From NCBI GenBank assembly GCA_024761205.1, contig JAMASS010000018.1, positions 32,224 through 96,223 of the forward strand: DNA of 64,000 nucleotides, read 5' to 3'. Under the pieces are notes generated by a model. The model worked only from the letters and a program-made list of their open reading frames with translations. It was not told the origin of the DNA and did not search any database. This stretch comes from Limisphaerales bacterium (GTDB lineage: Bacteria > Verrucomicrobiota > Verrucomicrobiia > Limisphaerales > AAA164-E04). Positions 18,225 through 28,348 of this stretch are shown piece after piece (the stretch's first letter is position 1; each line of letters begins with the position of its first letter). Both the position numbers and the translations under genes were made by a program.

Positions 18225-18747
18225 GCCAGTGATTCGTCATATCGTTGACGAGCTTTTGGCCAGTATCGTGGATCAGGTCGACGTCGTCAGCGGTGAGGAT
18301 TACGAGCAGGTCGGTGATTGTTTGATCGATTGCTCGGTGCGGCTCGTACAGAATCCGATCTCTCATGCGGGGATGTTGACGTCAGTACGGGCCGGGCTAA
18401 ACGCCGCGGACCGAAGGGCCGATGGATTCATGATCGTCCTCGGAGATCAGCCGAGTTTGAACGCAGCGTTGATTGATTCTCTGGTCGCGTTCTGGCGTTC
18501 CGCTCCCTCTAGTCTGGTGCGACCTGTTTTCGGCGACCGGCATGGCCATCCATTGATTGTTCCCGCGGAATTTCGTCGAGTCGTCCTGGAATGCTTTGAT
18601 GAGGTGGGTTTGAAGGGGTTGTTGCGTGAGTATCCTGAGCGGATTCGTGAGTGGTCGACAGAAGATGTTGGTGTGATCACGGATATTGACACACCGGAGG
18701 ACTATGAGCGGGAACTCAGGCGCTTGATGATCTCGAGTAGAGTTTGA
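18136..18747 (+). CDS. mocA: MocA-like molybdenum cofactor nucleotidyltransferase
   Basis: Transfers CMP (MocA) or a similar nucleotide to molybdopterin. 203 residues, normal for the family. The nucleotidyltransferase signature LAAGRSTRMGRQKLLLPW is at residues 10-27, and VLGDQPSLNAALID near 98-111 carries the metal-binding Asp. HGHPLIVP and the C-terminal DIDTPEDYE are also typical. The start lies inside the end of xdhC (89-base overlap), so the two are translationally linked; together they form a cofactor maturation pair. Its 3' end overlaps the convergent iscS gene by 46 bases. Confidence 0.87.
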   Translation: MDLKITAIVLAAGRSTRMGRQKLLLPWGGKPVIRHIVDELLASIVDQVDVVSGEDYEQVGDCLIDCSVRLVQNPISHAGMLTSVRAGLNAADRRADGFMIVLGDQPSLNAALIDSLVAFWRSAPSSLVRPVFGDRHGHPLIVPAEFRRVVLECFDEVGLKGLLREYPERIREWSTEDVGVITDIDTPEDYERELRRLMISSRV

Positions 18748-19853
18748 ACGAGCGTGTCGATGTCACGCTGGGTGGTTGAGGAACCTAGGCTGATTCGGAT
18801 CGCGGCTTGAGCTTCTTCGTGAGACTGGCCCATTGCCAAAAGAACGTGTGAAGTATCCGGCGACCCTGAACTGCAAGCCGAGCCGGTGCCAATGGCGATG
18901 CCTTCGGCGTCGAGAGCCATCATGATGGCTTCCCCTTCGAGTCCTTGGAATCCTAGGTTGGAGATGTGGGGTAGTCGCGGTGCATTGCCGCCATTGATCC
19001 ATGCCCCAGAAATTCGCTGGAGGATTTCCTGCTCCAAGTGATCTCTCAAGGCGACTGTCTGAAGGACGAAGTCCCCTAAATTCCTCGCTGCCAGTTCACA
19101 GGCCATACCAAAGCCAACAATACCGGCGACGTTTTCCGTTCCCGCTCGGCGCCTTCTTTCTTGGGCGCCGCCGACGAGAAGGGGATCCACCCGAGCCTGA
19201 CTGCGTAGATATAGGGCGCCGATTCCTTTGGGGCCCTGCAGTTTGTGGGCGGAAAGGGTGAGTGCATCGATTGGAAGCGACTTGACATTGAGGGGAATCC
19301 TTCCTGCAGACTGCACTGCGTCAGAGTGGAGGTGGACACCGCGATCTCGGCAGATGGGCACGATTTCCTCTATGGGTTGCTCAACTCCCGTTTCGTTGTT
19401 CGCGTGCATGATGGAGACGAGGCGGATGTTCGGGGTCAGCATGGATGCAGCAACCTCGGCCGAGATCTGTCCGTCGCTAGCGGTTGGAATGAGCGCCAAA
19501 CCGTTGTTTCCGGGGGCTCGCTGTGCCTTGACGACATCGAGGACTGAGTGGTGTTCAATGGCCGAGCACAAGATGGCGCCCTCAGGTTCTTGCGCTTTGT
19601 GATGCAATCCGCGGATGATCATGTTGTTGGCTTCGGTGCCGCCGGAGGTGAAGATGATCTCGTTGGGATCGGCGTGGATGAGCTGCGCGACCTGTTCGCG
19701 TGCATGATCGATGGCACGGCGGGCTGTTCGACCAAACCGATGCAGCGAGCCCGCGTTGCCATGATCTTTCGTAAAGTAAGGCAACATTGCTTCAACGACC
19801 TCCGGATGGACTGGAGTGGTGGCACTGTGGTCTAGGTAAATGGGGGTGTTCAC
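18702..19853 (-). CDS. iscS: Cysteine desulfurase, IscS/NifS type
   Basis: PLP enzyme that takes sulfur from cysteine for Fe-S cluster and related synthesis. 383 residues. It has YLDHSATTP at the start, SAIEHHSVLD with the conserved His (H101), and SDAVQSAG with D178 and Q181. The PLP lysine is K204 in SAHKLQGPKG, and the sulfur-carrying cysteine is C327 in GSACSSGSPDTSH. All catalytic residues are present, in contrast to the paralogue at 60271-61449. Convergent with mocA, whose product family also depends on sulfurated cofactor, though the link is only positional. iscU, iscA and hscB lie 14-24 kb away. Confidence 0.93.
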   Translation of the reverse strand: MNTPIYLDHSATTPVHPEVVEAMLPYFTKDHGNAGSLHRFGRTARRAIDHAREQVAQLIHADPNEIIFTSGGTEANNMIIRGLHHKAQEPEGAILCSAIEHHSVLDVVKAQRAPGNNGLALIPTASDGQISAEVAASMLTPNIRLVSIMHANNETGVEQPIEEIVPICRDRGVHLHSDAVQSAGRIPLNVKSLPIDALTLSAHKLQGPKGIGALYLRSQARVDPLLVGGAQERRRRAGTENVAGIVGFGMACELAARNLGDFVLQTVALRDHLEQEILQRISGAWINGGNAPRLPHISNLGFQGLEGEAIMMALDAEGIAIGTGSACSSGSPDTSHVLLAMGQSHEEAQAAIRISLGSSTTQRDIDTLVQTLLEIIKRLSSRS

Positions 19854-20065
19854 GTTGATCGTGGTGTTTGGGAAATTATTGACTGGAACAGTGGTTGGCC
19901 AGCTTGGAATGGGACGTATTTATTGCCTTGACGGAAATCAGGCTAGCTTCAGGGGGGGCTCAACGATGTGGAGCGTCTACCGCCGATGTCTTGCCAGCCC
20001 CGACCAACACGACAGCTTGACGGTGTCGTGCGGGGTGGAACCTCGGGGATTGCCCCCAGATTCTG

Positions 20066-20093
20066 GAGAGCGATGATTCTTCGCTGCTTTGGA
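20066..20093. repeat. Dispersed hairpin repeat copy upstream of a broken gene
   Basis: GAGCGATGATTCTTCGCTGCTTTGG is an inverted-orientation copy of the GCGGCGAAGAATCGCCGC family. The surrounding gap 19854-20201 shows no other feature I can name. Confidence 0.5.
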
Positions 20094-20201
20094 CCGGTAG
20101 GTTCGATGAAATACCATTGGGACGGTTGAAAAGTTTTGATTTCCGGAAGGCAGCATCAGCTGGATGGAAAAATTTCTTAAGAACCGCTATGGACCAGCAC
20201 T

Positions 20202-20994
20202 ATGAGACTGGCACTGCTTTTTGCGATCATCATCCATCTAACCAGCCCTCAACCACTCGCGGCCGAACGCTTTGCGGAAGTGCAATGGTTCCGTTCCACT
20301 GATGCCTACCAAGGAATCGCTGTCGGTTCAAAGTTTGTCTATGTCATCGGTTCCCGAACCGTCTCAGTGCATGACAAATTGACCGGAACACTCATCAATC
20401 AGTGGCTGCCGGAGCAACCGGGCGAGATCATTCATCTCGATAGCAGAGTGGTCAAAGACGGCAAGTTGTACTCTGGACACTCGAACTACCCGATGCTGCC
20501 GATGAGGGGTTCGGTAGAGATTTTTGATGCGCACGTCTTCACATGGTTGGAGCGTCATGCGTTTGATTCGCCACCAGGTTCCTGCATCTGGGTGGATTGG
20601 CATCAAGGCAGTTGGTGGGCTTGTTTTGCTCACTACAATGGGTTTGGCGACTATCCGAATAAGGATAATTCGTGGACAACCTTGGTCAACTGGCAAGAAC
20701 AACAACGATGGCGCTTTCCAAAAGCCGTCTTGGAACGATTTGGAAGGTATAGCTGTTCGGGAGGCAGCCGGGGTTGCGACGGATTTCCTCTATTGCACGG
20801 GGCATGATTTGAGCGAGGTGTATCAAATGAAAGTCCCCGAATCCGGGGATGAGCTTGGCCTCGGCAACGTCTTGCCTCTTAACTGTCTTGGGCAAGGTAT
20901 TGCCTAAGATCGAAATCCCGGGCACCAAATGTTCATCTACTCGATCAAGCGGCGCTCGAGAGAAGTGATTGTCAGTGAGTGGCTCTCTGACTGA
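20202..20994 (+). pseudogene. Broken gene for a secreted, probably beta-propeller-like protein
   Basis: ATG at 20202 begins a signal peptide (LLFAIIIHLTSPQPLAAERF). The first frame continues through FVYVIGSRTVSVHDKLTG, GHSNYPMLPMRGSVEIFD and GSWWACFAHYNGFGDYPNKD, ending at 20807. A shift near 20770 moves the ancestral frame to DFLYCTGHDLSEVYQMKVPE, then LGQGIA, a TAA at 20905-20907, and DRNPGHQMFIYSIKRRSRE before TGA at 20992. Proteins with HSNYPxxPM and LYCTGHD are familiar to me from Planctomycetes and Verrucomicrobia but have no assigned function. One frameshift plus an in-frame stop. Confidence 0.7.
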
Positions 20995-21009
20995 ATAGTC
21001 AATGCAAGG

Positions 21010-21609
21010 CAACGCTTGGCGTTGCCCAGTGTCGGTGCGGCGACCACTCGAAAAACAAAACGTCCAGCGATGTTGTTGCGAGAGGCAGCCCCAAACATCG
21101 TCCCTGCCAAAGCGAGTTGCCACCGTGTTCCAACGTTCCGAATCAAGGTGATTTCTTTGTTGGATTTTGTAGCTCGCTCCAAAGAACGTCGCGATTTCAG
21201 GCGGACTTCGCCCGATGCGCTTCTTCCGATTGAGATCGTGGGGATTTGAACTGGCGCCGTCAGTGTCCATTCCGCGATTGGCTGGTAAAATCTGTCGATT
21301 GCCCGACTGTTTGGCTCCCAGCAGGATCGGGGCAAAACCTGTCAGATTGAGTTTCTCGCCCTCAATCTCGGCAGGGCCGGAGAGCACCGAATGAGTCACT
21401 GGCAAACCTTGATCGCTGGTGGCTCGTAGATTCACGAGGAAATCGGCGAACTTTGCCGAATGAATCTGATCGCCGAATAGGGTTTGAACATGACGATGAT
21501 CGAGGTGGAGGATATCTAAATCACCCAGGGGGCTGATTGGGGTGTTTCCACTCGCACCGTTTCTACAGGTAAGCGAAATCGTCGACGATTTTGGATGCTT
21601 AAATTCCAT
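21010..21609 (-). pseudogene. Remnant of an MBG/Ig-like repeat surface protein
   Basis: Minus-strand translation contains FADFLVNLRATSDQGLPVTH, SVLSGPAEIEGEKLNLTGFA and GAKQSGNRQILPA, the pattern of MBG-type beta-sandwich repeats in large secreted proteins. Further on, in shifted frames, are ASGEVRLKS, SYKIQQ, WNTVAT and GRFVFRVVAAP, which fit the usual C-terminal 'rating the difference' beta domain of such proteins. Frame changes and missing flanks show it is a fragment. Exact ends are uncertain. Confidence 0.5.
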
Positions 21610-21639
21610 TTGCTGGACTCATAGATGGTTACCTGCGCC

Positions 21640-22340
21640 GGATTCCACGGGTCGGTCCGATCCCTCATACTCCATCATAGAAGTGGACGGCCATCTCCGC
21701 TTACCCAGTAATTTAGTCGCTCTCGATATCATCGATGTCAGCAATCCGCAGATTCAGACTTCGTAGGTGGCATTACCTCCAACGAGATCATTGCTGGCGT
21801 GGAAGTGGTGGAACATCTTGCCTATATCGTCACAAAGGAAAGGGGTGTTTGGATAATCGCGACATCACCGATCCGATTTGTAGGTGCCCACTCTCATAAA
21901 GTTGGCTGAATCCTAATATCGAAAATTCCCAGTTCATTGAGTCCGTAGCCGAGTTAAGCAAACGAGTCTGTGGCGTGCGCACTTGGACGGAGATATTATC
22001 TCCGTAGGTGCTCAATCGTGTCACCGCTGCATTGCTTTGATTCAATAATTTTGTGGATGGCACGGGTTCGTAGCTGACGCCACCCTGCTGTATGGCCCTC
22101 AATACAACTGTGCTGAGATTTGTTACCGCAATAAAAGATCCGCATCACTGCGGGACCGTTTTCCACCATGAAAGTTACAGGTTGTCCGCTGCTCGCACGC
22201 GCATCCGGCTGGCTGGTCAAGCAACAGGAGCAGATCCGTCTCTGGCGAATTCCAGATCAGTGTTTGGGGTGGACGGGCGTAGACCTCGCCCACCATCGTC
22301 AGACAGATCGCAAGGAGGGTCGAAAGTGGCGAGAATGAAT
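21640..22340 (+). pseudogene. Remnants of LVIVD-type repeats
   Basis: Plus-strand pieces in changing frames read LVALDIIDVSNPQIQ and VVEHLAYIVTKERGVWIIAT, both close to the LVIVD beta-propeller repeat (x-AYVA-x-GLxIIDVSNP). No frame stays open for more than about 90 codons. Whether this belonged to the broken gene at 20202-20994 cannot be told. From 22340 to 22568 I see nothing. Confidence 0.35.
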
Positions 22341-22568
22341 TGTGGAGTTCTCCCTCGCCCCCGGTAGATAATCTAAGTTTGTGGCCTCATTTTCTATGTA
22401 TGCGATTTGCTATCTCCTCGGTTCAAAGTTTGCGTTCGACGGAATTCCTAACGGATAGGGCGCCCCTTCTGAACGTTGGCTTCATATCAACTCCTTACGG
22501 CGATCTCCCCTCGCGACGTTACATAAAAATGTCGTGAACGAGCACTTTGATCGGTGTTTGCCGCCCTT

Positions 22569-25500
22569 CTATTCGCTGTCACTTAGGGCTTCGTAGTAGC
22601 GCCGAACGAGCTCAGAGTATTTTTGGGGCACCGGATCTCGATCGATGGGGACAACCGCTTCTTGCGACAATCGGCGGGCGAGTTCTTCACCTACTTGTTG
22701 CCTGATTTCAGCAAGCGGTTTTTCGATCTTCATTTGAACCAAATCCCATTGGGGTTCTTTCCCGTGGCGTTTGTAGTCGATGCGCATGGCGCGAGCGCGA
22801 TCACGAACCACGGCAACCTCGTTTTGCAAATCTGGGACGTCGATCATTTCTTCAACTTCTCTCAAGCGATCGGAGAATTCGGAGAAGTCTCGTCCTGTAA
22901 GCGGGCCATCCCCACTGCTGCCTCCGGTAAGATTGCTTTCGCTGACGCCAATGTTCCAGGCCGTGCGCAGACTTTGTCGTTGCCCTCCCCCGCCGCCTTG
23001 ACGTTGCTGCGGGTTACCGGATTGTTCACCGGATCCCCGTTGTGCTAGGTGAGGGCTTTCTTCCTGTTCGACGTTCTCGGTCGAGCGTCCCTTACCTTGG
23101 CTTGTAGGGCTTTCGGATTGTGACTCACCGGGCTGGTGATCGTTTTCTGCTTGTCCCGGCTGCTGGCCATCCGACTGATTGGAAGCCATTTGGCGTTCTT
23201 GCTTGGTTGGGGATCCTTGGCCCGGGTGTGTCTCATTCTCGGAAGGCTCTCCGTAACCCTGCGGGGACGTTTGTTCGTCGGAAGGGAGGTGGCTTGCGAT
23301 TTCGTTTTCAACATCCTCTAACAACTCGTCCAATGCCAGTCGGGCGCGGCGAAGAGATTCCACGCCATCGCCTAGGACGCTCTCGGCGGCTCGGTCGATT
23401 CGATCTTTCAGTTCATCGATTGACTCATGAGTTTGCGCTTCGAATTCTTGGGCCTTGTCGATCAAGTTGAGCCGCGCGAGCTGTGAGGTGTAGTCTAGTT
23501 GTTCACTGATCTTGGTGGGATCGGTGGCACGGTAGGTTTCATAGAGCTGCCGAGACAGGAGAGGTTCGGCGGTTTCGGAGTCTTCACTGATGGATCGCAC
23601 GTCGTCGAGGAGCGACTGCAGTTCCTCCTTTTGCTGTTCGACGTTTTCCATGACCCGTGATGCCTCTTCGGATTCGGCCAAAGATTTTTGGTCGTTCTGT
23701 GTGGCGGCGCTGAGGTCGTCCCGAATTTCATCCTGGCGCTCCGTCAACTGATGGGCACGGGTTCGGAGGTCTTGCATCGCTTGCGAGAACTGGCCGGAGT
23801 TTTCACGGCGATAATCGTCGCGCAATTCCTCCAAGTCTTGTTGCGTGCGAGTTCCGGAAGCGAGCGCCTGAGAGACTTGTCGGTCTTCGAGAGACTCGGC
23901 GGCTTCCTGAGCCTGATTGCGGATTTGATCTAGTTGGGAGAGAGACTCGGCGGTCTCGGGTGTGTTTTGGTTGGCAACGCGTTGGCGGAGTTCGTCCATG
24001 TCTTCCAACATCTCCCGCTGTTGGTCGCGGAGTCGTTTGAGTTGTTGCTCGATGTCTTCCTTTTCCTCCTCTGTTTCGGTTTCGTTGAGTGCGGTCTGAA
24101 GCTCCTGCAGGCGACGGTTCAGATCTTGTTGCCGGCGAGCGAGTTCCTTGAGGCGATTGAGGATTTGAAGTTGTTCATTCTGTTGCTGGTCCTGTTGTGA
24201 TGCGGCTTCGCTCTGAGTTTCATAGCGATCGGCGTCATTGGTCATTTCCAACTGGTTGAGCTGTTGTTGCGAGCGGCCGCCGCCGCCGCTGCTGCCTTGG
24301 CTCTGGGATAGTTGGAACTCTTCGGGTTGAACTTGAAGGAGGTAATGATAGGCGGATCTCGCCGTGGCGATCGACAGCGGAAGGCGCTGCGGTGATTTTG
24401 CTTCCATCGCGTCGCTGAGGTTGTTCAGCGTCTGTTCCATGGCGGCTTTGGCCTGTTGCAATATCGCCTGTTCCCTTTCTCCGGGAATTTCTTGGGCGAC
24501 TTGCTCGAGTTGGGTGATATTGGCGCTTTGGGATTTGAGAACGACGTGGACATCGTCCACAAACTGGGTGGAAGGCTTGCGACCGGATTCTCGTCTCTGA
24601 ATATTCCAGGTCGCGTTGATAATCTCTTTCTGAAGCTCGGCTAACTCCATGGCCGGTGAATTGCCCTGGATGCCACTCTGTTGGTTCTGTTGCTGCCCGC
24701 TTTGGTTTTCGCGGAAGATTTCCTCGAAGGGCCGGATTTCAGCGAAAAACATGTCACTGTAGTTGCGGCGAACTTCGCCATCCGGTCCGATATCGTCCGC
24801 CCAGAGGTAGTAGGTGATGAGCGACTTGGGGGCGATGTCGAAGTCCTCAATTTCGAGGAGGTGCGTGAGATGGTGTTTCTCTTTCGCAGCGGACGCTTGT
24901 CCGTGCTCGATCAAAACGGGCTCTTCGGCGCCGATGGCATAGGCAAATCCGTAAGCACCCATTCCATAGTCATCCCAGACCTCACCCTCGAATTCGACTT
25001 CCTCCACGGCTGAGAAACGCTGGTCCCCAACCGGAGACTTGAGCTTGAGATTCGCCATCTGGTTTTGCTTCACCCGGATCACGAAATCGGCCGACAGTTT
25101 GTTGGTGCGGCTGTCGGCGTCCTTAAGACTGAGCTCGTAGGTGTTGCTCTTCTCCAGAGAGAACTTGGCCAGGTAGGTATTTGTTCGTGTGGTGTCCGGT
25201 TTCAGGTCCACGACGGCTCCGTCTCGACCGACTAGGCTTCCGGCGGTGATGGGTTTGTTGAGAAACATCGTGTAAGTCAGTTTGGTGCCTTCGACGGCCG
25301 TGACGCGATGGGTGTCTTTGATCACTCGATTCGGCAGCTTGGTGTAGGCCGGGTAATCGAGTTCCGCATCCGACTTCATGAGTGCCGGATAGTCGAATAC
25401 TTGAAGGCGATAATCTTTGGTGCGATCGTCGCCATACTCGATGTAGTAGAGAGTATCGGTGTCGACCGACATCAGGCTGGTGCCGAAGACGGGATCCTGC

Positions 25501-26189
25501 AGGTTTCGCTTCAGTGGCAGTCGGCGGGTGCCGCCGTTGGACGGGAGGAGAACGAGGGTGGCCTCATTAGGGACGCGGTTGCCGAAGGTGGCGGTGACGA
25601 CGACGCTGCTGCCGCGTTCCAAGGTCGTATCGCCAGGCTTAACATCAATCTCTCCGGCGAACAGTTTACGAGTCGGCTGGCCAGGAATCGGTTTGATGCT
25701 TCCCAAGGCCAAGGCCACGATGATGAACGCGACGACAGACAATAGGTGGAAGGCTTGGGTGAAGAAAAGGCGTTCGTTGCCGCGTTGGTCCCAAGGATCG
25801 CGAAGGTTTTTGGAAAGCGCTTCGCGAATCACTCGCTTCTGCAGGTAGCTGAAATCCTTGGTTTCCGCGTCCGGTTCGGCATCCATCGCTGTGAGCAGGA
25901 GGGCGTGGAGGTCGGGATGTTCGTGCTCGATATTGCGGGCGAGCGTGTGCAGGTCTGTGCGTTGGCCGCGGGCTCGAATACGAAGGAATAGCCCATAGCC
26001 AAACGCTGCGACAATCAGGAGCGGCAGTTGCCAGGGGATTGAAATATTGAATTGGCGGTTGACTAGCAGGAGCAGAACGCCGACAACAGTTGCACAGAGC
26101 CAACCAAATGCCTGGGACCGGCGGAGTTGATATCGGTCGTGCGCATATGCAATCGGCGCTAGTTTGGCGGTGAGGATAGGGTTAGCCAT
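22569..26189 (-). CDS. Large DUF4175-like membrane protein with coiled-coil region
   Basis: I take ATG 26189 (MANPILTAKLAPIAYAHDRY), giving 1206 residues; AAGAG lies about eight bases upstream. An ATG at 26276 would add 29 poorly fitting residues. Two N-terminal membrane segments (about 30-65) and one near 155-180 precede a periplasmic beta-rich part (about 190-480) with repeated tension-like domains (DDYGMGAYGFAYAIG). The second half is a long Gln/Glu/Arg-rich coiled coil (about 560-1000), a Gly/Gln/Ser low-complexity stretch, and a final conserved helix block (DFSEFSDRLREVEEMIDVPD). This matches my memory of DUF4175-type proteins, often beside MoxR/DUF58/VWA genes, none of which are here. 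Function unknown. Confidence 0.78.
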   Translation of the reverse strand: MANPILTAKLAPIAYAHDRYQLRRSQAFGWLCATVVGVLLLLVNRQFNISIPWQLPLLIVAAFGYGLFLRIRARGQRTDLHTLARNIEHEHPDLHALLLTAMDAEPDAETKDFSYLQKRVIREALSKNLRDPWDQRGNERLFFTQAFHLLSVVAFIIVALALGSIKPIPGQPTRKLFAGEIDVKPGDTTLERGSSVVVTATFGNRVPNEATLVLLPSNGGTRRLPLKRNLQDPVFGTSLMSVDTDTLYYIEYGDDRTKDYRLQVFDYPALMKSDAELDYPAYTKLPNRVIKDTHRVTAVEGTKLTYTMFLNKPITAGSLVGRDGAVVDLKPDTTRTNTYLAKFSLEKSNTYELSLKDADSRTNKLSADFVIRVKQNQMANLKLKSPVGDQRFSAVEEVEFEGEVWDDYGMGAYGFAYAIGAEEPVLIEHGQASAAKEKHHLTHLLEIEDFDIAPKSLITYYLWADDIGPDGEVRRNYSDMFFAEIRPFEEIFRENQSGQQQNQQSGIQGNSPAMELAELQKEIINATWNIQRRESGRKPSTQFVDDVHVVLKSQSANITQLEQVAQEIPGEREQAILQQAKAAMEQTLNNLSDAMEAKSPQRLPLSIATARSAYHYLLQVQPEEFQLSQSQGSSGGGGRSQQQLNQLEMTNDADRYETQSEAASQQDQQQNEQLQILNRLKELARRQQDLNRRLQELQTALNETETEEEKEDIEQQLKRLRDQQREMLEDMDELRQRVANQNTPETAESLSQLDQIRNQAQEAAESLEDRQVSQALASGTRTQQDLEELRDDYRRENSGQFSQAMQDLRTRAHQLTERQDEIRDDLSAATQNDQKSLAESEEASRVMENVEQQKEELQSLLDDVRSISEDSETAEPLLSRQLYETYRATDPTKISEQLDYTSQLARLNLIDKAQEFEAQTHESIDELKDRIDRAAESVLGDGVESLRRARLALDELLEDVENEIASHLPSDEQTSPQGYGEPSENETHPGQGSPTKQERQMASNQSDGQQPGQAENDHQPGESQSESPTSQGKGRSTENVEQEESPHLAQRGSGEQSGNPQQRQGGGGGQRQSLRTAWNIGVSESNLTGGSSGDGPLTGRDFSEFSDRLREVEEMIDVPDLQNEVAVVRDRARAMRIDYKRHGKEPQWDLVQMKIEKPLAEIRQQVGEELARRLSQEAVVPIDRDPVPQKYSELVRRYYEALSDSE

Positions 26190-26469
26190 GTTGATACTCT
26201 TTTTAACTTTCCTATGGCATACCTGTTTCATCGCAAGTTGCAAAGTGTTTACGACAAGCGCTCGGACGGGATTCAAGGTTTATGAGGTGGGGCAAACCCT
26301 GAGCCGGTTTGTCGAGCGATCAATTTGAACGAGGCTTCATGGCGCAGCCGGGGTTGAGCGCGGCTGATGGAGAAGCTGGGACCTCGGAATCATTGCATGG
26401 CGCAGGCCGCCAGCGAGAGCACCGGAGTCTGCTATTGTCGAGAAAGCGCTGCTAATGTTAAAGAGAAAA

Positions 26470-27340
26470 CGTGATGTCGAGGCTTATGATTCAAAGGCTT
26501 ATCAGTCCGCTTATCGGAATTTCCGCTGGTGATGTGGGTGTTCATCGCTGCCACTGGCGCCCCTTCTCTCTCCCACGATCTCGCCGCCATCGACGCCGAA
26601 GGACTAAGTGCGGTCGGACGACGAAGTAACCGTGGTCAACTTCATCGACATTGGGCAGGCCACAGAAGCCGATGGAGAGGAGACCCATCCGACAATCGTG
26701 GTCTCCAGCTCCCAAGCCCAAGAGCAATTCAGAAACATGCGTTCACGATTTCAGTGAGGAGAACAAGGTTCCCGTCCGAGAACTGAGCCAGCCCGTCAAT
26801 CAATTCCCCAAGGCAAGAAATGGCAGGCGCGGACTGATCGTCCCGACCGCTATCAAGAGCTGATCACCTCCTCTAAAGTCTCCATCGCTTTGCCCTCGTC
26901 CTCCTAACGGACTCGATTGCCGCCGTCCCAACCCAAGTCCGTGGATATGCATCGCGATCAGCACACTGGCACTCCTCACCCTCGGGGGCGTGGCTTTCGC
27001 CTGGCAGAGCGCTGGCCGTTCTTCGCGACTCCAACTCCATTTGGTTCGGGCTAATGAGATGAATGCGTATCTCCAGGAAATGAATCTGGCTGCCACAGGA
27101 CGGCCCATGAAACGCGGAACCCGCTCAATCTGATTCGTGGCATAGCTCAAATGATCTCGAAAAACGTCAATGCCTACGCCGATATTCGCGAACGCGCCCA
27201 GCAAATCACTCAGAGAGCCGACCGCTTTACAAATTAACTCAACGACTTCATCAATTATTCCAAAACACGGGAAACCAAAATCACTCCTGTAGCCCTGAAA
27301 GAATCTGTCACGACGTCATGCGAACCCTCTCGCTTATCTT
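26470..27340 (+). pseudogene. Decayed sensor histidine kinase gene
   Basis: The phosphoacceptor box is still readable at about 27105-27140 as HETRNPLNLIRGIAQMI, followed by DIRERAQQITQRADRFTN, a TAA, then LNDFINYSKTRE. Upstream, in other frames, are a membrane segment and helix (VAFAWQSAGRSSRLQLHLVR, then ANEMNAYLQEMNLAATG) and a sensor-like part (DDEVTVVNFIDIGQATEADG). Little of the ATPase domain remains. At least three frameshifts and a stop disable it. The 5' limit is approximate; 26277-26470 holds nothing I can name. Confidence 0.7.
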
Positions 27341-27606
27341 TCAATGAACTTATCTAGCCATGCCTCAGTCTGCCGCTTGGGCACGATACCAAGAATCTCG
27401 ACAAAATTTTCGCGAATATCGTCCACCCTGAGGCGATATTCTGGGTGATCGATTCCGCGCAGCTTTTTGATTCGGTTCTTGCTGACACGGGTCAGGCTCG
27501 AGGCGCAGGTGCGTTTCCAAAGCCGATCACAGCGGAATTGCCACCGAGCGTCGAGTTTCTTGAAATCAGCAAGTGCACTTTCGAAGAATTCGATTTCGAA
27601 CGGCAC
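27334..27606 (-). CDS. RelE/ParE-family toxin
   Basis: 90 residues, GTG start at 27606, a normal length for RelE-type toxins, which act as mRNA interferases (RelE) or gyrase poisons (ParE). It begins PFEIEFFESALADFKKLDAR and contains VSKNRIKKLRGIDHPEYRLR, VDDIRENFVEILGIVPKRQT and EAWLDKFIE, in line with the family (xRLRVGDYR core). The frame is intact. No intact antitoxin gene lies next to it; upstream on the same strand are only fragments, including an antitoxin-like remnant at 28349-28494. It may be orphaned or inactive, and the subfamily is undecided. Confidence 0.68.
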   Translation of the reverse strand: MPFEIEFFESALADFKKLDARWQFRCDRLWKRTCASSLTRVSKNRIKKLRGIDHPEYRLRVDDIRENFVEILGIVPKRQTEAWLDKFIER

Positions 27607-27841
27607 ACCTTACACTAGCCACCGTTCTGGCCAGAACCAGCCCGCTAGTCGATCCCAGAAATCCGCGAACTCAACTTGGTGCCGCTCATCAATCTACCTC
27701 CATATATCCTGCCTCCCCGGGCGGTTGGGAACTCAAGCAATATCCTTAAGGAGTGGACTAGCACATTATGCGGTGTGAATTGAAATGTTCGATCACCTCC
27801 ACCTCCTTTTTTCAAAAGAACCAACTGAAGTTCACTAACCT

Positions 27842-28057
27842 TCAATTCCCGAGCAGTGGCCAACCCCTCGCCGCGTTTCCCGGCAGACAGCCATCACTTG
27901 GCTCTCCCCACTTCAATGTCTCAGTCACAGGCTCAATGCCCCGGATTTCATGAGTGACCTTGAAAATCAGCTCCCTGAGCTCCATAGGCCTTTTTCTGAC
28001 CTCACCCAGGATAGCGGCGAAACGTCGCCTTGCCGTTCGTTTCGAAGAATTAGTCAT
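27842..28057 (-). pseudogene. Truncated DUF1801-family gene
   Basis: Contains VRKRPMELRELIFKVTHEIR and VTETLKWGEPS, the signature helices of the DUF1801 family (typically ELRELI...LEETLKWGEPAY), but breaks up right after and stops after 71 codons, about half the family length. It has no other family features. Second DUF1801 remnant in the window. Confidence 0.6.
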
Positions 28058-28348
28058 GCATCAAAGCCAATTGTCGAGGTCACATAATCGTCAATTACCC
28101 CAAAAGGCATGTCCAATGCTATCGACAATATCAATCTGCCACGCCCTCGGAACCGTGCAGCATGCCGTGAGACTCGTCGATTTACCCGGCGATTGAACCA
28201 CTTTGACACACTCCTTCGCATTCGTGAGGCTTCAAGCCGTCTGACGCGTTTGGCGCAGATGCTTTTCACAAGCGGCAATCGTTAGCTTGGAGCGGACGCA
28301 ACATTCATCAAGACTGCGCGCCCCCCCAGTGCATCGGCACCAAAAGCA

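Noticed and set aside
20686..21609. 307-codon open frame on the minus strand as one gene
   Set aside because: Its 3' part is the antisense of the broken plus-strand secreted gene (20202-20994); only the 5' part resembles MBG-type sequence, and that also changes frame.
22923..24300. Low-complexity Gln/Gly region of the DUF4175-like gene as a separate repeat or prion-like gene
   Set aside because: It is in frame within the large protein and typical of such coiled-coil tails.
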